IMG/VR virus record: IMGVR_UViG_3300027796_000310
Span: 1 to 24,307 of that record
Direction: 5' to 3' (one strand)
Source of the DNA: a virus
Length of the DNA stretch: 24,307 bases
The notes under the pieces are model-generated. The model ran no database searches and was not told the DNA's origin. It saw only the letters and a list, made by a program, of their open reading frames with translations. Below are positions 8,567 through 15,314 of the stretch, piece after piece. The stretch's first letter is position 1, and every line of letters starts with the position of its first letter. A program made the translations under genes and the position numbers.

Positions 8567-8904
8567 CGCACATTCACCGGGACGTCAGCGGTAATCGTCA
8601 GATTGTCGCTGATTACCCTTAAGACGAGCTGTAGACGGCCCTGTCCACCGATCCCCACCGAGAGGGTTCCGCGCACGACATCGACCCGGTCTTCCCAAAT
8701 ATAGAGTGCAGCGGCGGCAGCGGCGATCAGACGCAGTGCCCCGGACTCATTGCCGGGGCTATCGACTAGGTCGAACAGCTCGCTGCCAAATTTCCGGCGC
8801 ATGACCCGGCTGCCGACGGGGGTGGTGAGAATCGTCTCGACCGATTGCCGGATATCAGCCAGCTCATCAATTTCGGTGCCGGTCAGGGCGTCAACACTGG
8901 CCAT
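8563..8904 (-). CDS. W: Baseplate protein gpW (gp25-like)
   Basis: From the ATG at 8904 the product is 113 residues, matching P2 gpW (115). It contains IRQSVETILTTPVGSRVMRR, the hallmark of the GPW/gp25 family, a T6SS and phage sheath-initiator-like wedge protein. An ATG at 8937 would add 11 residues and overlap V, and the open frame extends to 9009; neither option has a better ribosome binding site. The 8904 start lies one base after the V stop codon and fits family length. Confidence 0.9.
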   Translation of the reverse strand: MASVDALTGTEIDELADIRQSVETILTTPVGSRVMRRKFGSELFDLVDSPGNESGALRLIAAAAAALYIWEDRVDVVRGTLSVGIGGQGRLQLVLRVISDNLTITADVPVNVR

Positions 8905-8905
8905 C

Positions 8906-9463
8906 TCAGTGCCTGTGGTGGTTAGAATTGGCGCCATCGCTGAGGATCGAGCCGGTGGCATGAACATCGCCCTGGATCTCGACCTTGCCTTGGATCTCCA
9001 GATCGCCAATCAGGCAGAGGCGGGGCGCTTTGGCGGTAATCTCGACCTCCGATTCGGCGGTGATGGCCTCCCGGGCGCGGACGGTCACCGCCCCGACCGC
9101 CTCGACGGTCAGACGGTGTTCGGCACTGTCGTAGGCAATCCGGGTGCCGTCGTCGTATTCGATCAGATCCTGCGTGCCGAGATCGGCCGGGGCGGGATGG
9201 GCGGCGCTGTAAAAGGTCTGAAGGATGCGGGCGTTGCCTGGATCGCCGGAAACCGATCCGAGAGTGACCGGGGTGCCGATCCGCAACGGCCGCCAGCGAC
9301 GAAAATTGGCGCCAATTTCAGCCGGCACCGGCAACCAGTCGGTCAGCCGGCCGCCAGCCAGCTCAACGCGCACCATGGCGGTCGCATGATCGACTGCGGC
9401 GATCACACCGTGATTCAGGACGTTTTCCAGGCGGCGGGCCTGATCGGTGCGGGTCTGGCTCAT
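8906..9463 (-). CDS. V: Baseplate spike protein gpV
   Basis: The product is 185 residues from ATG 9463 (MSQTRTDQARRLENVLNHGV); an upstream ATG at 9499 would give 197. P2 gpV is 211. The N-terminal OB-fold region contains HGVIAAVDHATAMVRVELAG. The C-terminal part has the strand pattern EVEITAKAPRLCLIGDLEIQ then GKVEIQGDVHATG, and the protein ends SNHHRH. The final His-x-His cluster matches the iron-binding tip of P2-type spikes. The spike pierces the outer membrane. I prefer 9463 because it lies exactly 44 bases from an upstream dyad, the same distance as at gene P. GGGGG precedes it, but with very short spacing. Confidence 0.9.
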   Translation of the reverse strand: MSQTRTDQARRLENVLNHGVIAAVDHATAMVRVELAGGRLTDWLPVPAEIGANFRRWRPLRIGTPVTLGSVSGDPGNARILQTFYSAAHPAPADLGTQDLIEYDDGTRIAYDSAEHRLTVEAVGAVTVRAREAITAESEVEITAKAPRLCLIGDLEIQGKVEIQGDVHATGSILSDGANSNHHRH

Positions 9464-9507
9464 CCCCCGATCATGGGCCAAGCCGGAGTGGCGGTTCATC
9501 CGGGTTC

Positions 9508-9533
9508 GAGTTGGCGGAGGCGGTTGCCAACTC
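9508..9533 (-). promoter_or_regulatory. Candidate late-promoter box before V (26-bp dyad)
   Basis: On the minus strand it reads GAGTTG, nine bases, TCCGCCAACTC. The outer arms GAGTTGGC and GCCAACTC are a perfect 8-bp inverted repeat with a 10-base centre. The same pattern occurs before P and before com. It ends 44 bases before the V start. P2 has its PV late promoter at this position, activated by Ogr at TGT-N12-ACA, a pattern not found here. Function is inferred. Confidence 0.5.
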
Positions 9534-9576
9534 TGTCGGGCTTTCAGCCTTTCACGGGATGCGCGCGGATGGCATC

Positions 9577-9598
9577 AGTGCATCTGATGCACTATATT
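9577..9598 (+). promoter_or_regulatory. Palindromic operator and -10 for the DUF4160-DUF2442 pair
   Basis: AGTGCATC, T, GATGCACT (9577-9593) is a perfect 17-bp dyad. Its last base overlaps TATATT (9593-9598), a good -10 hexamer, 22 bases before the preferred start of the DUF4160 gene at 9621. No consensus -35 is seen. The layout suits autorepression by the helix-turn-helix protein encoded by the second gene. Confidence 0.5.
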
Positions 9599-9620
9599 GG
9601 CAGGGATGACGGAGGGTGCG

Positions 9621-9851
9621 ATGGTGACGATGGGGCGGTGGGACGGGATCAAGATCGAGATCCGCACCGATCACAACCCGCCTCATTTCCACGTGACCTC
9701 GGCCGAAGCTGATCTGATGATCGATCTGCGTAGCTTTGAAATCCTGGCCGGCTCCGGGCCGCGTCAGGTCGCCGAGCGGGCAATCGCTTGGGCTCGGGCG
9801 CACCAGGATGAATTGATGGCGAAATGGAGGGAGCTCAATGAGCGGGAATGA
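9621..9851 (+). CDS. DUF4160 protein, probable toxin-antitoxin partner
   Basis: A 76-residue protein with the DUF4160 core IKIEIRTDHNPPHFHVTSAE (residues 10-29) and the basic-acidic C-terminus common in this family. The start at 9621 is chosen because GGAGGG lies 4 bases upstream; ATG 9606 and TTG 9597 are also in frame. The gene overlaps the next one by 14 bases, and the DUF4160 plus DUF2442 pairing is a recurrent two-gene unit thought to be toxin-antitoxin-like. The biochemical activity of DUF4160 is not established. It lies on the strand opposite to its neighbours in the P2 S-V slot, which is usual for cargo. Confidence 0.75.
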   Translation: MVTMGRWDGIKIEIRTDHNPPHFHVTSAEADLMIDLRSFEILAGSGPRQVAERAIAWARAHQDELMAKWRELNERE

Positions 9852-10308
9852 CTGGATCACCGTCGGCGCGCCGATTCCCAAGATCGCCGCCGTCAAGGCC
9901 GGGGCACCGTTCGAGGTGACGGTGACGTGGCGCGACGGCACCTGCGACCGGATCGACCTCGCCCCGTTCCTCGCCGCCTTCAAGGTGTACCGGCCCTTGC
10001 GCCAGGATCCGGCATTGTTTGCCGCCGTCCAGGTGGAGGAGCATGGCAGCGGTCTCGTCTGGTCAGACGGGATCGACATCGCCGCCTATACCCTCGATCG
10101 TCTCGCCCAGGTGTCGCGACCAATGAGCCGTGAGGCATTTAGGGATTGGATGAAGCGCAACGGCCTGACCCTCGATACCGCCGCCCCGGTGCTTGGCCTG
10201 TCGCGCCGACAGGTTGCCGCTTATTCCAGCGGTGAGAAGCCGATCGACCGCTCGACCAAGCTGGCCTGCCGGGGGTATGACGCGATTATGCGGGTGGCGG
10301 CAGAGTAG
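9838..10308 (+). CDS. DUF2442 protein with C-terminal helix-turn-helix
   Basis: A 156-residue protein. Residues about 10-90 are DUF2442-like (FEVTVTWRDGTCDRIDLAPF, then FKVYRPLRQDPALF and GSGLVWSDGIDIAAYTLDRL). Residues about 100-150 form an XRE-like helix-turn-helix (FRDWMKRNGLTLDTAAPVLG, SRRQVAAYSSGEKPI). Stand-alone DUF2442 proteins lack this DNA-binding tail in many cases. It probably acts as the antitoxin and repressor, binding the dyad at 9577-9593. GGAGGGAG precedes the ATG, which lies inside the end of the DUF4160 gene. Confidence 0.75.
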   Translation: MSGNDWITVGAPIPKIAAVKAGAPFEVTVTWRDGTCDRIDLAPFLAAFKVYRPLRQDPALFAAVQVEEHGSGLVWSDGIDIAAYTLDRLAQVSRPMSREAFRDWMKRNGLTLDTAAPVLGLSRRQVAAYSSGEKPIDRSTKLACRGYDAIMRVAAE

Positions 10309-10405
10309 GGGCGGCAAGCTCATCCATAAAATCAGGGCGGCCTTCTTCAGCGACCACTTTATGCTCATCCCTGCGGTCAGGCGGTGGCGATGCCTCCCGG
10401 GAAGG

Positions 10406-11662
10406 TTACAGCTTTTTCTCGGCGTTCAGGAACATCGGGAAGAAGCTGCGCTGATTTTTGGCCTTGATGACGTCGTTGACACTGATTGTATTTGCTTTCC
10501 GCCGTTCGCCACCTGCTGGCGTAATCACCTTAAGGTCCGCGCTTTCGATGATTGCCGCATGGACATCATCGGTGTGTGCCGGGGTGACGTTGTAGATGCT
10601 CTCGTAGAATTCCATTACGGAGATGGCGTCGCCTGCTTCCATCACGAGACGAGGAATGTCTCCCAAAAGCTGCTCCTTCGCGGAAGCGCGGCCGTTGTCG
10701 TCGAACAGGTAGAGCATTCCCTCGTCATGCCGCGGATCATAGGACAACATATTGAGACCAGACCGACCGAAATGCGCCTGATGGCTCGCGTTGTCGTGAA
10801 GAATGTTATTGTAAACCTGTCGCGCACGATAAGCGTTAGCAAAATGGATCAGCCAGTACCGCCAACCGCCGGGATTGTTGATCGAGAAGGGGCTGACATA
10901 GGGTGCGCAAAGACGGAATGCGTCGAAGACGATCTTCTCCGCCGTGCCAAGCCAATCCTTCTGGCTCACAATAAGCCCATCAAGCGCCTGGACGTCGTCG
11001 CGGGGGAGTCCTAGGTGCTCAAGTTGAGCACTCAGCCGCTCCGGCTGATCTTTCTGAAGAAACGCCAAAAGTGAACTGATGACGAATGTATAAAAAATCT
11101 CTGCAGCAGGATATGAGTGCATGATATCGAGTATAGTCTCTCGATCAACATGGCTATGGCCGCACTGATCTAGGTTGAAGAGAACGCTCCGATACCGTCC
11201 TTGCTCTAAAAACAACTTAACATTTGGGTAGACACTCTCAAATAAGTCGTTCAGATATTCAACGCGCAGATGGAGCTTTGGACAAGTCTCTGCGATATCC
11301 AATTGCATCGGTACGACATGTGTTTTTAGAAGCTCGATCGCATCGGGACTCGCGTCATTGAAAATCAGCAGACATTCGACCTCGATCGAACCGATCCCCT
11401 GAACCGCACGCTGGGTGTTTACCGCCTCGACGGCCCGCTTCAGTTCCTCAATGAAAATCAGCGGCGAACCCGATGTACCGCACTTATATCGGCCACCTCC
11501 AGCGAATCCATCGACAATTGCCAGTCGAAAGCGCTCTTGCTGGGGCAGTCTACAACGGACAGTCAGATAGTCGAATACATATTCTCGAAGAATTTTGTGT
11601 TTTCGCCGAGAATGCTCATCAATATTAGCACCATCCGCCCATTCATATCGTTTTTGCACCAT
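10406..11662 (-). CDS. tcmP: Three-Cys-motif partner protein TcmP
   Basis: A 418-residue protein. The N-terminal region KRYEWADGANIDEHSRRKHK is characteristic of TcmP. IVDGFAGGGRY (residues 49-59) resembles motif I of Rossmann methyltransferases, and FNLDQCGHSHV (162-172) sits where a motif IV-like strand would be. The C-terminal 80 residues are winged-helix-like (ISVMEFYESIYNVTPAHTDD). TcmP genes are known to co-occur with three-Cys-motif (Gp37/Gp68, DUF5131) genes, and here one lies 27 bases upstream. The molecular role is unknown; nucleic-acid modification or defence is possible but is inference. Confidence 0.85.
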   Translation of the reverse strand: MVQKRYEWADGANIDEHSRRKHKILREYVFDYLTVRCRLPQQERFRLAIVDGFAGGGRYKCGTSGSPLIFIEELKRAVEAVNTQRAVQGIGSIEVECLLIFNDASPDAIELLKTHVVPMQLDIAETCPKLHLRVEYLNDLFESVYPNVKLFLEQGRYRSVLFNLDQCGHSHVDRETILDIMHSYPAAEIFYTFVISSLLAFLQKDQPERLSAQLEHLGLPRDDVQALDGLIVSQKDWLGTAEKIVFDAFRLCAPYVSPFSINNPGGWRYWLIHFANAYRARQVYNNILHDNASHQAHFGRSGLNMLSYDPRHDEGMLYLFDDNGRASAKEQLLGDIPRLVMEAGDAISVMEFYESIYNVTPAHTDDVHAAIIESADLKVITPAGGERRKANTISVNDVIKAKNQRSFFPMFLNAEKKL

Positions 11663-11689
11663 TTCGAAACACCATCTTTTGTCGAAATT

Positions 11690-12472
11690 TTATGCCAATA
11701 CCTGCTTCGAGGCTGGCATTTCATCCCATGTTTTTCCTCTATACTCGCGGCCGTTGGCTTTTTTCGAGCGTTTCTTGTTGTCGCTGCCCCAGGTACCCCA
11801 TTGCTTGAAGAAAAAGGCCGTACCGGCTGACAGACATTGAGCATAGATTTCATCGATCCATTCCTCGCGGATAAGACGCGCGGACTTGCCGCTTTCCCCG
11901 CCAACGATCGCCCAATCGATGTCCCGAAGATCGATGGTACCAACGGCTCCTATAAGCGGCTCGAAGGAGATGAAGCGGATCGCGGCTGGTGCCTCCCGCA
12001 GATGGCCGATTCGGTCGACTACATTCGCATCCTCAATGCTAGTGCCGAGCCAGACATTGGGTAGAACTTCTCCGATCTTGTCGGCGACCAGTTCCGCCAT
12101 GCGTTCTGGCCGTTTGGTAAGAATCTGGTAGTTGTGCCAAGGTGTCTCGCGCATCACTTGCCAGACATCGAGAATAAAATCTTTGCTGACCTTCTCATGA
12201 AACAGGTCGCTCATCGAGTTTACGAAAATCTTGCGGGGTTTGCGCCAGCGATGCGGAATCAGCAGTGCTTCGCGATCCTCACGCACCACGCCGCTCCACG
12301 CGGTACCTACCCCCGTCTTGCGGGTTAGCCCCGCATATTTATCGACTCCCATCGCCTCCAGACGTTTGGCCATTTCCAACGCATAGCAATGGGCGCAGCC
12401 GGCGGTAACGATCGAACATCCGGCGACGGGATTCCAAGTGGCATCCGTCCACTCGATTTGGGTTTCAGCCAT
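11690..12472 (-). CDS. Three-Cys-motif protein, phage Gp37/Gp68 family (DUF5131)
   Basis: The product is 260 residues from ATG 12472, preceded by GGAGGG. An upstream in-frame start would add 21 residues, but the family normally begins near MAETQIEWTDATWNPVAGC. Cys19, Cys26 and Cys29 (C-x6-C-x2-C, GCSIVTAGCAHCYA) resemble an iron-sulfur cluster site of radical-SAM-like enzymes. Other family blocks are RKIFVNSMSDLFHEKV, QILTKRPERM, VWLGTSIED, FISFEPLIG and WAIVGGESG. It forms an operon with tcmP. A possible -10 (TACAAT, 12522-12517) lies 45 bases upstream without a clear -35. The pair sits right after gene S, a P2-family cargo position. Confidence 0.87.
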   Translation of the reverse strand: MAETQIEWTDATWNPVAGCSIVTAGCAHCYALEMAKRLEAMGVDKYAGLTRKTGVGTAWSGVVREDREALLIPHRWRKPRKIFVNSMSDLFHEKVSKDFILDVWQVMRETPWHNYQILTKRPERMAELVADKIGEVLPNVWLGTSIEDANVVDRIGHLREAPAAIRFISFEPLIGAVGTIDLRDIDWAIVGGESGKSARLIREEWIDEIYAQCLSAGTAFFFKQWGTWGSDNKKRSKKANGREYRGKTWDEMPASKQVLA

Positions 12473-12528
12473 CTTGCCCTCCCAGGTATCCTTCCATTCG
12501 TCGCGACGTTGACCCCATTGTATCGCGT

Positions 12529-12987
12529 TTACCACTCAATCGCCGCCAATATCCGCGCCCGGACGGCGGCGACATCTTCGGCGGGTAGACCGAGCAGGAG
12601 CCGGGCGGCATATTGGTGCTGAGGGCCGCCCGGCTCTACTGCGTCCACCTCACCGAAATGGTGGACCGAGGCCAGTCGCCGGTTGCGGCCGGAATAGCCC
12701 AGCTCGAGTCCGGCCGGACTGGTTTTGAGGGCAAGCCGGCGGGTCTCGCGCAAGCCCTGCAACATTTTGGCGGTGGAGCGGATCCGGCCCCAGCGGTCCC
12801 GTCTCCGAGGCTCCCACGGGATGCCATCGGGGGCGATCTGGGCACCGATCCGGCGCTGATTGCGGCGCCGCAAATCGCGGCCGATCTCCAGCAGCAGGCG
12901 GCGCCGGGCCTCGGGATCGAGCGCGGCCAGAGCTTGCATCAACCAGCGTTCCAGCCCGGCCAACCCGGCATCGGGCGCTCTGGTCAT
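12529..12987 (-). CDS. S: Tail completion protein gpS
   Basis: A 152-residue protein (P2 gpS is 150). The start at 12987 overlaps the stop of R as ATGA; the open frame runs farther upstream, but that part is out-of-frame R sequence. Conserved segments are RRLLLEIGRDLRRRNQRRIG, DGIPWEPRR and the final HFGEVDAVEP and QYAARLLLGLPAEDVAAVR. gpS is needed for tail completion and joining. It ends the O-to-S operon; the next minus-strand gene is cargo. Confidence 0.92.
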   Translation of the reverse strand: MTRAPDAGLAGLERWLMQALAALDPEARRRLLLEIGRDLRRRNQRRIGAQIAPDGIPWEPRRRDRWGRIRSTAKMLQGLRETRRLALKTSPAGLELGYSGRNRRLASVHHFGEVDAVEPGGPQHQYAARLLLGLPAEDVAAVRARILAAIEW

Positions 12988-13412
12988 GTGATTCCCAGGG
13001 CCAGGGCGGCGAGATCCGGGCCAAAGGCATCGGGATCGGCCGTCGGCACCAGCGCCACCCCGTTCGCCCGCTCGCTGGCGGCAATCAGTTCGGTCAGGTC
13101 GAGAGCGATCGAGACGTCCGCCGCCTTGTGGTCCAGAAAATCGACATGAAAACGCAGAGCCTCCTCGGGGTTGGCGTCGGGACAGGTGGCATGCAACCAA
13201 TCCAGGGCGATAAACAACAGATCCTGGGGCGCCCCGACATAGTCGGTCACGATCAGATGGGCGGTGTAATCGAGTAGGAAGGCGTGGTTGTCGCCGATAT
13301 CCCCACGCCAGGACCGGACTTTGCCCTTCTCGGCAAAGGTCAGCAGTTTGTCCGCCCGGATCCGCAGTGGCGAGGCCAGCACCGCCAGACGCAAGTCGGT
13401 CAGCTTTTTCAT
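12984..13412 (-). CDS. R: Tail completion protein gpR
   Basis: A 142-residue protein (P2 gpR is 155) starting MKKLTDLRLAVLASPLRIRA. The P2-family pattern includes FLLDYTAHLIVTDYVGAPQD, LFIALDWLHATCPDANPEEA and DFLDHKAADVSIALDLTELI. It works with gpS in tail completion. It overlaps both the Rz gene and S by ATGA junctions. Confidence 0.92.
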   Translation of the reverse strand: MKKLTDLRLAVLASPLRIRADKLLTFAEKGKVRSWRGDIGDNHAFLLDYTAHLIVTDYVGAPQDLLFIALDWLHATCPDANPEEALRFHVDFLDHKAADVSIALDLTELIAASERANGVALVPTADPDAFGPDLAALALGIT

Positions 13413-13876
13413 TCCACGTCCCGTTCTACCGTCAACAGGTCCTGGCAGGCTGAAAGCTTGGCCTCGACCCGGGTCAGCCCGGTGCGGAGGGCGAAATAAT
13501 CCGGTCGAGCGTCGGGAGCAAGCTCGGCTCCGGTTCGAGGATCCATACCGGCACCGACGGCAGACGCGGGCAGGCCGGCGGTGGGGCAGGTGGCGGCGAT
13601 ACGCAGGCGGACAGCGCCAGCAGCAACACGGGCGCGCAAAGTCGCGATTTCCTCATCGGCTTTTCTTCTTTCTGCGGTTCGAGCGGCGTCAAGCGTCTCC
13701 AAGGCATTGGCCCAAGCGGCTTCTTTCTCTCGGGCCTCTTCCGAGGCCCGGGCGAGGGTGGTGGCGATGTCGGCGGTCTGGGCGTTCCACCGTGCCTCCC
13801 AGCGCCAGCCGTTGGCGATCCAGCCGGCCGCAAAGACGGTCGCCAGGATCAAGGCGCGCAGAATCAGAGCCGGCAT
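13409..13876 (-). CDS. Rz: Inner-membrane spanin (Rz-like, LysB position)
   Basis: A 155-residue protein from ATG 13876, whose start overlaps the last codons of the endolysin gene. Residues 1-22 form a membrane anchor (MPALILRALILATVFAAGWI). A charged coiled coil follows (TTLARASEEAREKEAAWANA, KADEEIATLRARVAA). It would span the periplasm and pair with the nested Rz1 lipoprotein to fuse the inner and outer membranes at lysis. Long upstream extensions of the frame are endolysin sequence out of frame. Confidence 0.87.
   Translation of the reverse strand: MPALILRALILATVFAAGWIANGWRWEARWNAQTADIATTLARASEEAREKEAAWANALETLDAARTAERRKADEEIATLRARVAAGAVRLRIAATCPTAGLPASAVGAGMDPRTGAELAPDARPDYFALRTGLTRVEAKLSACQDLLTVERDVE
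13474..13656 (-). CDS. Rz1: Outer-membrane spanin lipoprotein Rz1, nested in Rz
   Basis: A 60-residue protein entirely inside the Rz gene in another frame. MRKSRLCAPVLLLALSACVS is a lipoprotein signal peptide with lipobox LSAC. The mature part is proline-rich (PPPAPPPACPRLP), as in Rz1 and P2 LysC. The frame extends upstream of 13656, but the signal peptide fixes this start. The upstream AAAGAAG is a modest ribosome binding site. The product is the outer-membrane partner of the Rz spanin. Confidence 0.85.
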   Translation of the reverse strand: MRKSRLCAPVLLLALSACVSPPPAPPPACPRLPSVPVWILEPEPSLLPTLDRIISPSAPG

Positions 13877-14358
13877 AGCTCGGCCTCCTGCTGTCGCCGG
13901 ATCACAATCCCCCGGCAGTTGCTGGCCGGATCGCGGCAATCCTTGCCACCGACATAGACCCACCGTTCGATCTCGTCGCAGGCGTTGGGATCTCCGGCAT
14001 TGAGACGGCGGATAAAGGTTGAGCGGGCGCATTTGGTCAGGCCGAGATTATAGCCGCAGAAGGAAGCGACGGCGGCGCGGCGGGGTTCGCTCATCGGGAC
14101 CGAGACGATCCGGTCAATCTCGGTCAGAACTTGGCCAAGGTCGGACGCGAACAGGCGGGCGCATTCCTCGGGCGTCGCCGTTTGCCCCGGTCGGACCCCG
14201 GCAGTGTGGCCGGTGCAGATCGTCCACACCCGGGCACCATCCTGATAGGCCGTCAACGCGGTGCCTTCTTTCTCGCCAACAAAGGCGGCGGCAATCGCCA
14301 CCGAGCTAGCCCCGGCGGCGATCAGGGCCAGCACTTTGGCCGGCAGGCGCGCGGTCAC
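13864..14358 (-). CDS. SAR endolysin, glycoside hydrolase 24 lysozyme (P21 R-like)
   Basis: A 164-residue product from GTG 14358, preceded by GGAAGGGG and overlapping the holin stop as GTGA. Residues 5-27 form an Ala/Gly-rich weak membrane helix (LPAKVLALIAAGASSVAIAA), a signal-anchor-release domain. The catalytic pattern is E31-x8-D40-x5-T46 (KEG, YQDG, WTICTGHT). The sequence FCGYNLGLTKCARSTFIRRL is typical of the C-terminal lobe. It cleaves peptidoglycan after release from the membrane. P2 itself uses a cytoplasmic lysozyme (gpK), so this cassette is of the P21 type. Confidence 0.9.
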   Translation of the reverse strand: MTARLPAKVLALIAAGASSVAIAAAFVGEKEGTALTAYQDGARVWTICTGHTAGVRPGQTATPEECARLFASDLGQVLTEIDRIVSVPMSEPRRAAVASFCGYNLGLTKCARSTFIRRLNAGDPNACDEIERWVYVGGKDCRDPASNCRGIVIRRQQEAELCRL

Positions 14359-14543
14359 TTCACCCCTTCCCGGCCGAAGCGGCGGCGGAACACCGCCCAA
14401 TATTTCGGCAGCAACAGCAGGGTCTGCGCCACAACATAGACAATGGTGACGATCGCCACCCAGTCGTTGAGGGTCAGGGTGTAATAGGTCGCGCCGCCGA
14501 TGGCGGGGGTGATCTTCACGGCAGCGGCAAATTCTTCATTCAT
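14355..14543 (-). CDS. Putative holin, one strong transmembrane segment
   Basis: A 62-residue protein from ATG 14543 (MNEEFAAAVKITPAIGGATY); ATG 14555 (MGLIM) is an alternative that overlaps X. The segment NDWVAIVTIVYVVAQTLLLL (residues 27-46) is a clear transmembrane helix, followed by KYWAVFRRRFGREGVK, a basic cytoplasmic tail. The first 25 residues are small-residue-rich and might be a second, weaker membrane segment, as in pinholins paired with SAR endolysins. It lies directly upstream of the endolysin with a 4-base overlap. Confidence 0.75.
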   Translation of the reverse strand: MNEEFAAAVKITPAIGGATYYTLTLNDWVAIVTIVYVVAQTLLLLPKYWAVFRRRFGREGVK

Positions 14544-14545
14544 GA

Positions 14546-14752
14546 TCAATCCCATAAGCTGAGGATCGGAGGGGGGGAGGATTTGGCTTTTTCCGGCAGG
14601 GTGACTTCGGTGCCGTGGGGAAGGCACAGGCCGAGGGCGGACAGGCCGGGGTTGGCGGTGAGGATGGCCGCCGCCATGCTGGTGTCGCCGCTGTAACAAC
14701 GGGCGGCGATCTGATCGACCGTTTCCCCCTGGCGGGCGAGAATGATCGGCAT
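14546..14752 (-). CDS. X: Tail protein X (LysM-like)
   Basis: A 68-residue protein, the size of P2 gpX (67). The start at 14752 overlaps the L stop as TGATG. ARQGETVDQIAARCYSGDTS and AILTANPGLSALGLCLPHGT are typical of the gpX LysM-like fold. It is a small tail component required for tail completion. The frame upstream of 14752 is out-of-frame L sequence. Confidence 0.92.
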   Translation of the reverse strand: MPIILARQGETVDQIAARCYSGDTSMAAAILTANPGLSALGLCLPHGTEVTLPEKAKSSPPPILSLWD

Positions 14753-15216
14753 CAGATCAGCTCCACCACCGCGCGCGGTCGCCCGGTCAGGCGGGCCAGA
14801 GCCTCGATTGACTGGCGCTGGTAATCGTCGGCGGTGGAGCCCAACCTTTCGGCGCGGTCGTGACCGCTGTCGGTGCTGTCGTAATCGCGGGTGGTGCGGA
14901 CCAGTTCGGCCCGCGCCCGACAAAAGACCGCCCGGGTATAGAGCAGGATTTTTTCTGAAATCCCGCCATAGCCGGGGGCTGGAATCTCGGCCAGACAGGG
15001 GGCGGTCTGATCGACCCGCCACGCGATGATCGAGGCGTTGATTTCGATCATCGCCGCCTGAAGAGTGGCAACAAGCCGGGCCGGCGGGAATACATCGCCC
15101 TGCCCGGTCTCCGCCTTGAACGCGGTCAGATCCAGATCGGGATAGAATCCGTCATTGGCGATGACGATGCCGTCGCTGGCGGCGGGATCGAGGGAGGGAA
15201 TCAGCGCGAGCGACAT
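14752..15216 (-). CDS. L: Head completion protein gpL
   Basis: A 154-residue protein (P2 gpL is 169). Two adjacent ATGs exist at 15219 and 15216; the second has better spacing (5 bases) from GGAGG at 15226-15222. Recognisable segments are PDLDLTAFKAETGQGDVFPP and LLYTRAVFCRARAELVRTTRDYDST, then STADDYQRQSIEALARLTGR. It completes the capsid after packaging. The 95 bases between M and L are GC-rich and hold no gene. Confidence 0.92.
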   Translation of the reverse strand: MSLALIPSLDPAASDGIVIANDGFYPDLDLTAFKAETGQGDVFPPARLVATLQAAMIEINASIIAWRVDQTAPCLAEIPAPGYGGISEKILLYTRAVFCRARAELVRTTRDYDSTDSGHDRAERLGSTADDYQRQSIEALARLTGRPRAVVELI

Positions 15217-15314
15217 CATGACCTCCTCAGAGGGGGGAGAGGCGGCGACGTGCGGTTCCGGGTTGGGGCCGAGCCCGCCCTTTCCCGCGCCGTCGCCGCG
15301 CCGGGGGGGCCTGG

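Noticed and set aside
9552-10079. A 175-codon minus-strand frame
   Set aside because: Shadow of the DUF4160 and DUF2442 genes, both of which have good ribosome binding sites and domains.
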